Assembly (NCBI GenBank): GCA_050633365.1
Contig: JBOEGJ010000003.1
Coordinates: 68,484-132,483, forward strand
Direction: 5' to 3'
Length of the DNA: 64,000 bases
Source of the DNA: Pseudomaricurvus sp050633365
GTDB taxonomy: Bacteria > Pseudomonadota > Gammaproteobacteria > Pseudomonadales > Cellvibrionaceae
Below are positions 61,271-64,000 of this stretch, one piece after another. The notes beneath the pieces were generated by a model, which searched no databases, had not been told where the DNA came from, and saw nothing but the letters and a program-made list of their open reading frames with translations. Positions within the stretch are counted from its first letter, which is position 1. Each line of letters begins with the position of its first letter. The position numbers and the translations under genes are program-made.

Positions 61271-61423
61271 ATGCCGTATGAAGAGCGAATCGCATTGATA
61301 GAAGTAATTGTAGAGGGACTGAGCGATGCTCAAGGCATACTGGGCTCTGAATCTATTCGTTCAGAACCCAGTCACTCAGAGCTGGGTCAGAAAGACTGCG
61401 AGCAGTGGCTCGGTATTTATTAA
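61271..61423 (+). CDS. Possible small protein (50 aa)
   Basis: An ATG frame of 50 residues, MPYEERIALIEVIVEGLSDA then a Ser/Glu-rich middle and end LGIY. It is acidic with no TM segment. A perfect 9-bp hairpin ends two bases before the ATG and would hide the ribosome-binding site; none is visible. No family is recognised. It is convergent with the nitronate monooxygenase-like gene. Confidence 0.28.
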   Translation: MPYEERIALIEVIVEGLSDAQGILGSESIRSEPSHSELGQKDCEQWLGIY

Positions 61424-61476
61424 CTGAGTTTGAGCTGCTATGAGCTCGTCGTAGAGCTCAACTCGCGAAATGATCT

Positions 61477-62646
61477 TTAGCCTTCAATAATAGATGCAGA
61501 ATACTGATTGGCTCTATTCAATGAGGTGTAACAGTCTTCGATCATTTTTGTCAGAAGTTCTTCACAGGTTGGAATTTTACCAACAAAGTTCTCGTCCCCA
61601 TCGCCGTCTTTAAAGCTTGTGCCAATGAGTCCCACACTCTGCGAGCAGCTGAACATCGCGTCTTCAGTATCGCCATTCTCTTGCCACATCGCCTTCGCCC
61701 GCTTTCCGCTGGCAAGAGGTGCCAAGACTTCGAAGTTAAGTGTTTGCCCTTGCTCAGTCTTCTTCTCAATATCGAGAATTTCTTCCGACACCTGGTTGCG
61801 GAATACGCGGGTAGAGTTGTTTAACTTGCTGAGCACCACACAGGTACTACGCTCATCGGTTTTAGGGTCGTTAAGCCTTTCTTTGATGGTCTCTTTGATC
61901 GGACATTCTTGTGTGACCAAAAATCTTGTTGCCATGGTGACACCAACGGCCCCTAGTGCGAGTGCTGCTGCTAACTGAGATCCGTGCGCGGTTGCGCCAG
62001 CAGCTACCACGGGAGTTGGGTGTAGCGCTTTGGCCACCAATGGCAGTTGAACCCAAAGACCCACTTCATCTCCCGGTTGTCCGCCAGCAATAGAAGCCTC
62101 ATAGCCGACGATTTCAACAAGGTCGACTCCGGCTTGTTTCGCTTTTAAGGCGTGACGCAGAGTTGCTGATTTGTGCAAGATTTTTGGCCATTGACTGTCT
62201 TTAGATTTCGCCTTGACGGTGTCCTTAATGATTTTCATCCAAGGTTTCGGGTTTCCGCCTGCCATTTCGACCATACTGACTCCGTATGGATCAGTGTCGG
62301 TTCTCGCTTCTTCACCGCAGACTCGCGCAAAACCTTCATAATCTGCAGGTATTAGTGCCGGAAGAATTGTGAGGTTAACGCCGAACTTGCCAACCCGAAA
62401 GCCTTCAGGTTTGGTTTTCATCCCCTCTGCGATAAGTGTTTTGCATTTTTCAATTTCTTTTCTGAGATCTTCAGGCGTTTCTTGAGTTAAGCCCGTCAGA
62501 ATTCCCACTCCGCCGGCCAGTGCAACGGCTGCTGCCATTTCTGCATATCCGACATACTGCATTCCCCCTTGAATAATCGGGTGCTCGATGTCCAAAATTT
62601 CCGTTAACGGAGTGCGGATCTGTGCCTGAGTGTTCGGGGTTTGCAT
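61477..62646 (-). CDS. Nitronate monooxygenase-like FMN enzyme
   Basis: A 389-residue TIM-barrel flavoprotein: PIIQGGMQYVGYAEMAAAVA start, GGVGILTGL, the HKSATLRHALKAKQAGVDLV segment, VAAGATAHGSQLAAALALGA and VTMATRFLVTQE are the NMO/2-nitropropane dioxygenase pattern. Bacterial NMOs oxidise propionate 3-nitronate and similar toxins; some relatives are enoyl reductases, so the substrate is open. It starts 5' of a 470-bp gap and is convergent with a small ORF. It is close to a broken TonB receptor, but no link is shown. Confidence 0.85.
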   Translation of the reverse strand: MQTPNTQAQIRTPLTEILDIEHPIIQGGMQYVGYAEMAAAVALAGGVGILTGLTQETPEDLRKEIEKCKTLIAEGMKTKPEGFRVGKFGVNLTILPALIPADYEGFARVCGEEARTDTDPYGVSMVEMAGGNPKPWMKIIKDTVKAKSKDSQWPKILHKSATLRHALKAKQAGVDLVEIVGYEASIAGGQPGDEVGLWVQLPLVAKALHPTPVVAAGATAHGSQLAAALALGAVGVTMATRFLVTQECPIKETIKERLNDPKTDERSTCVVLSKLNNSTRVFRNQVSEEILDIEKKTEQGQTLNFEVLAPLASGKRAKAMWQENGDTEDAMFSCSQSVGLIGTSFKDGDGDENFVGKIPTCEELLTKMIEDCYTSLNRANQYSASIIEG

Positions 62647-63080
62647 AACTCTATCCTTACTAAATTGAGTGTCGTTCTTTAATGTCGAAGGTGTACCTTG
62701 AATTCAATGCCTTTGCGCAGTGAGGGGGTTGGAAACGCAGCGCGACTTTTGATTGAGTGTTGTTACTCTAAGCTGACGACTTTGTTGCTGTAAACCTTTT
62801 TATAAGTTGCTTCGGGTATTCTTATTTCGACTTTTACAACTAACATAAAATTCGCGCTGATAACGAAAAGCTACGCTACAGGGAGGTTTTTCTCGCTAAA
62901 ACTTTAAAAAAATTGAAGGGAGGAGGAAAAATTGGTGATCCAAAGTAGAATTCGAGTCATGGGCCTGAGTTGAGTCGTTAGCGGTGTGGCGCGGAGACCA
63001 TACAGTTGAGGCGCTAAGAAAGTTTACGAATATAAAATAGGTCTTGTTTAGCGTGTCTTGCGGCGTGGAAGACTGGTATA
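62647..63080. other. Gap between the nitronate monooxygenase-like gene and ssrA
   Basis: About 430 bp with no ORF of interest. An AT-rich stretch (62,800-62,940) may hold the enzyme's promoter; GGGAGGAGG at about 62,920 is not followed by a useful frame. Confidence 0.4.
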
Positions 63081-63112
63081 AAAAAAGGTGAACTGAGATC
63101 AGTTCACCTTTT
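63081..63112 (-). terminator. Intrinsic terminator of ssrA
   Basis: A 14-bp perfect stem AAAAGGTGAACTGA/TCAGTTCACCTTTT, loop of two bases, followed by T on the minus strand, just past the tmRNA 3' end. Confidence 0.92.
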
Positions 63113-63115
63113 GTT

Positions 63116-63505
63116 TGGTGGAGCCGGGGGGAGTTGAACCCCCGTCCGCAAGCACTCTGCTTTAGGGTCTACATGTTTAGTTCCGCTATTTGATTTAGTG
63201 AGCTACAGCCCAGCGGCCAAGACGTAATTCACGATCCTGAAAAAAGTTTAGCTGATCCACCTCAGGCAGGCTTCACTGCGATCCAGTTCTATATGACAGT
63301 CAGTAGCGCGATACTGGCACCTTGCTAAGGACCGCTAGCGGCGAACCGCTAGAAGGTGTTACAAAAAGCTACTTACGCAGCTAGTTGTGCACCGTAGTTG
63401 TCATCATTGGCAACTAATAGTTTGCAGCTTTCGATTAACGTGATTCGCTACCATCACGACATGCACCTATAGTTTTGCAACCGACGTCGAATCCAAATCG
63501 GCCCC
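63116..63505 (-). ncRNA. ssrA: Transfer-messenger RNA (tmRNA)
   Basis: Read on the minus strand: 5' GGGGCCGATTTGGATTCGACG pairs with the 3' end ...CGGCTCCACCA as a tRNA-like acceptor, and the TpsiC arm GGACGGGGGTTCAACTCCC is near the end. Between them lies the messenger part: GCC AAT GAT GAC AAC TAC GGT GCA CAA CTA GCT GCG TAA, encoding the tag ANDDNYGAQLAA, followed by pseudoknot-like segments. With SmpB it rescues stalled ribosomes and marks the chain for proteolysis. The tag is two residues longer than the ANDDNYALAA type. CCA is encoded. Confidence 0.95.
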
Positions 63506-63706
63506 TATCAAGCTCGCCTATTATAGGCAAACTCTATGAAAGAAGACACCTTTATCAGTTGATTCTTACGGGGAATAGATAATGTATATACCGCTGGTCT
63601 GTGATGCGTCATCTATAGCAATATTAATTGTGCAATTGTGTCGGACTCGTCTATACCTATATTCCGGCTTGGTGAATTAATTTGTTTGCTGGGGCGCAAA
63701 TTACTG

Positions 63707-63744
63707 TTGACCCGATGGGGCTCAATCCGCATAATGCGCGTCCC
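63707..63744 (+). promoter_or_regulatory. Stable-RNA-type promoter P1
   Basis: TTGACC (63707-63712), 17-bp spacer, CATAAT (63730-63735) and a GC-rich discriminator GCGCGTCCC. The pattern is that of rRNA/tRNA promoters under stringent control. Confidence 0.6.
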
Positions 63745-63829
63745 TTGTTTGGAGGGGGTGGGAAACCGCCAAGAATCAATGGCTTAGCGCCTGATTCTTT
63801 AAGTGAATTCTAGAGTTTCTCGAAAGCAC

Positions 63830-63866
63830 TTGCCAAACCCAAAAGGCTGCGTATAATGCGCGCCTC
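63830..63866 (+). promoter_or_regulatory. Stable-RNA-type promoter P2
   Basis: TTGCCA (63830-63835), 16-bp spacer, perfect TATAAT (63852-63857) and discriminator GCGCGCCTC, 122 bp after P1. A third pair may begin at ATGACA (63974-63979), with its -10 (TTAA...) cut by the window edge. Together they point to an rRNA or tRNA operon starting just beyond the window. Confidence 0.65.
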
Positions 63867-64000
63867 TCAACGACACGCCGCGAGGTTGTTGGTTGGGGTT
63901 AAGCGAGGTGGGGGGGCGTCAAAACCGCACTTCAGCAACTCTCAAGTTTGAATCGCTAAGTTGTTAAAACTTAATGACAAAAAGAGGTTGCCAAGCTTAA

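Noticed and set aside
62915..62990. GGGAGGAGG followed by TTG as a small gene start
   Set aside because: The frame ends after about 13 codons, with no conserved feature.
1..64000. CRISPR arrays, transposases, integrases, prophage genes
   Set aside because: No regularly spaced direct repeats and no protein with DDE, tyrosine- or serine-recombinase patterns were seen.

Overview
The window is chromosomal DNA of a free-living, flagellated, aerobic gammaproteobacterium. Gene orders at several places match the Pseudomonas/Cellvibrio side of the class: rpe-gph-trpE/trpG-trpD-trpC-crp(vfr)-osmC with coq7 close by, prmA-(zinc-ribbon protein)-dusB-fis-purH-purD, and dxs-ispA-xseB. Two large TonB-dependent receptors, a cyanide-insensitive-type bd oxidase, an NDH-2 and a Na+-type (PomAB-like) flagellar stator fit a marine member of the Cellvibrionales or a relative. 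That placement is inference. No phage, transposase, integrase or CRISPR array was seen.

Layout. 1-7.5 kb: end of rpe, gph, a Dabb-domain protein, then the tryptophan genes trpE, trpG, trpD and trpC behind a leader that encodes a short peptide with two Trp codons, then a periplasmic solute-binding protein and crp. 7.8-15.1 kb: an OsmC-like protein, a Cache-HAMP-PAS histidine kinase, coq7, a Ycf46-like AAA ATPase, and a membrane hybrid kinase whose ATP-binding boxes look destroyed. 15.3-25.9 kb (minus strand): purD, purH, fis, dusB, a DUF3426 protein, prmA, dxs, ispA and xseB. Two ~100-bp imperfect palindromes sit between purD and purH. 26.2-28.9 kb: a stator pair, a PilZ protein with a long helical insert, then an unannotated sRNA gene with a GacA-type upstream box, eight GGA motifs and a terminator. 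This looks like an RsmZ/CsrB-family antagonist of CsrA/RsmA. 29.3-43.8 kb: accessory genes (HNH protein, two TetR regulators, thioesterase, HEPN/DUF4145-like protein, phospholipase-A2-like protein, serine hydrolase, two Crp/Fnr-like regulators, a c-type cytochrome, an amidohydrolase, an alpha/beta hydrolase, YghU, a CinA-like protein, a solute-binding protein and an NrtS-like small membrane protein with no ordinary start codon).

44-64 kb: a TonB-dependent receptor, a PAS-GGDEF-EAL protein, fbp, cioAB with a GbsR/MarR regulator, NDH-2, a nitroreductase, a four-gene set usually seen in photolyase clusters (TIGR01777 epimerase, lipocalin, Cys-rich small protein, DUF393), a second TonB receptor broken by one in-frame stop in its signal peptide, a nitronate monooxygenase-like enzyme, tmRNA (ssrA), and at the right edge tandem strong promoters of the stable-RNA type, which suggest an rRNA or tRNA operon begins just beyond the window.

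How it fits together. The trp, pur and isoprenoid genes are core biosynthesis, and coq7, cioAB, NDH-2 and the cytochrome are respiration. Regulation is dense: Crp, Fis, two kinases, c-di-GMP enzymes and a c-di-GMP receptor. The candidate GGA-rich sRNA directly behind the stator and PilZ genes would link a GacS/GacA-type signal to motility and surface behaviour. That link is a hypothesis from position and motif content, not a demonstrated function.
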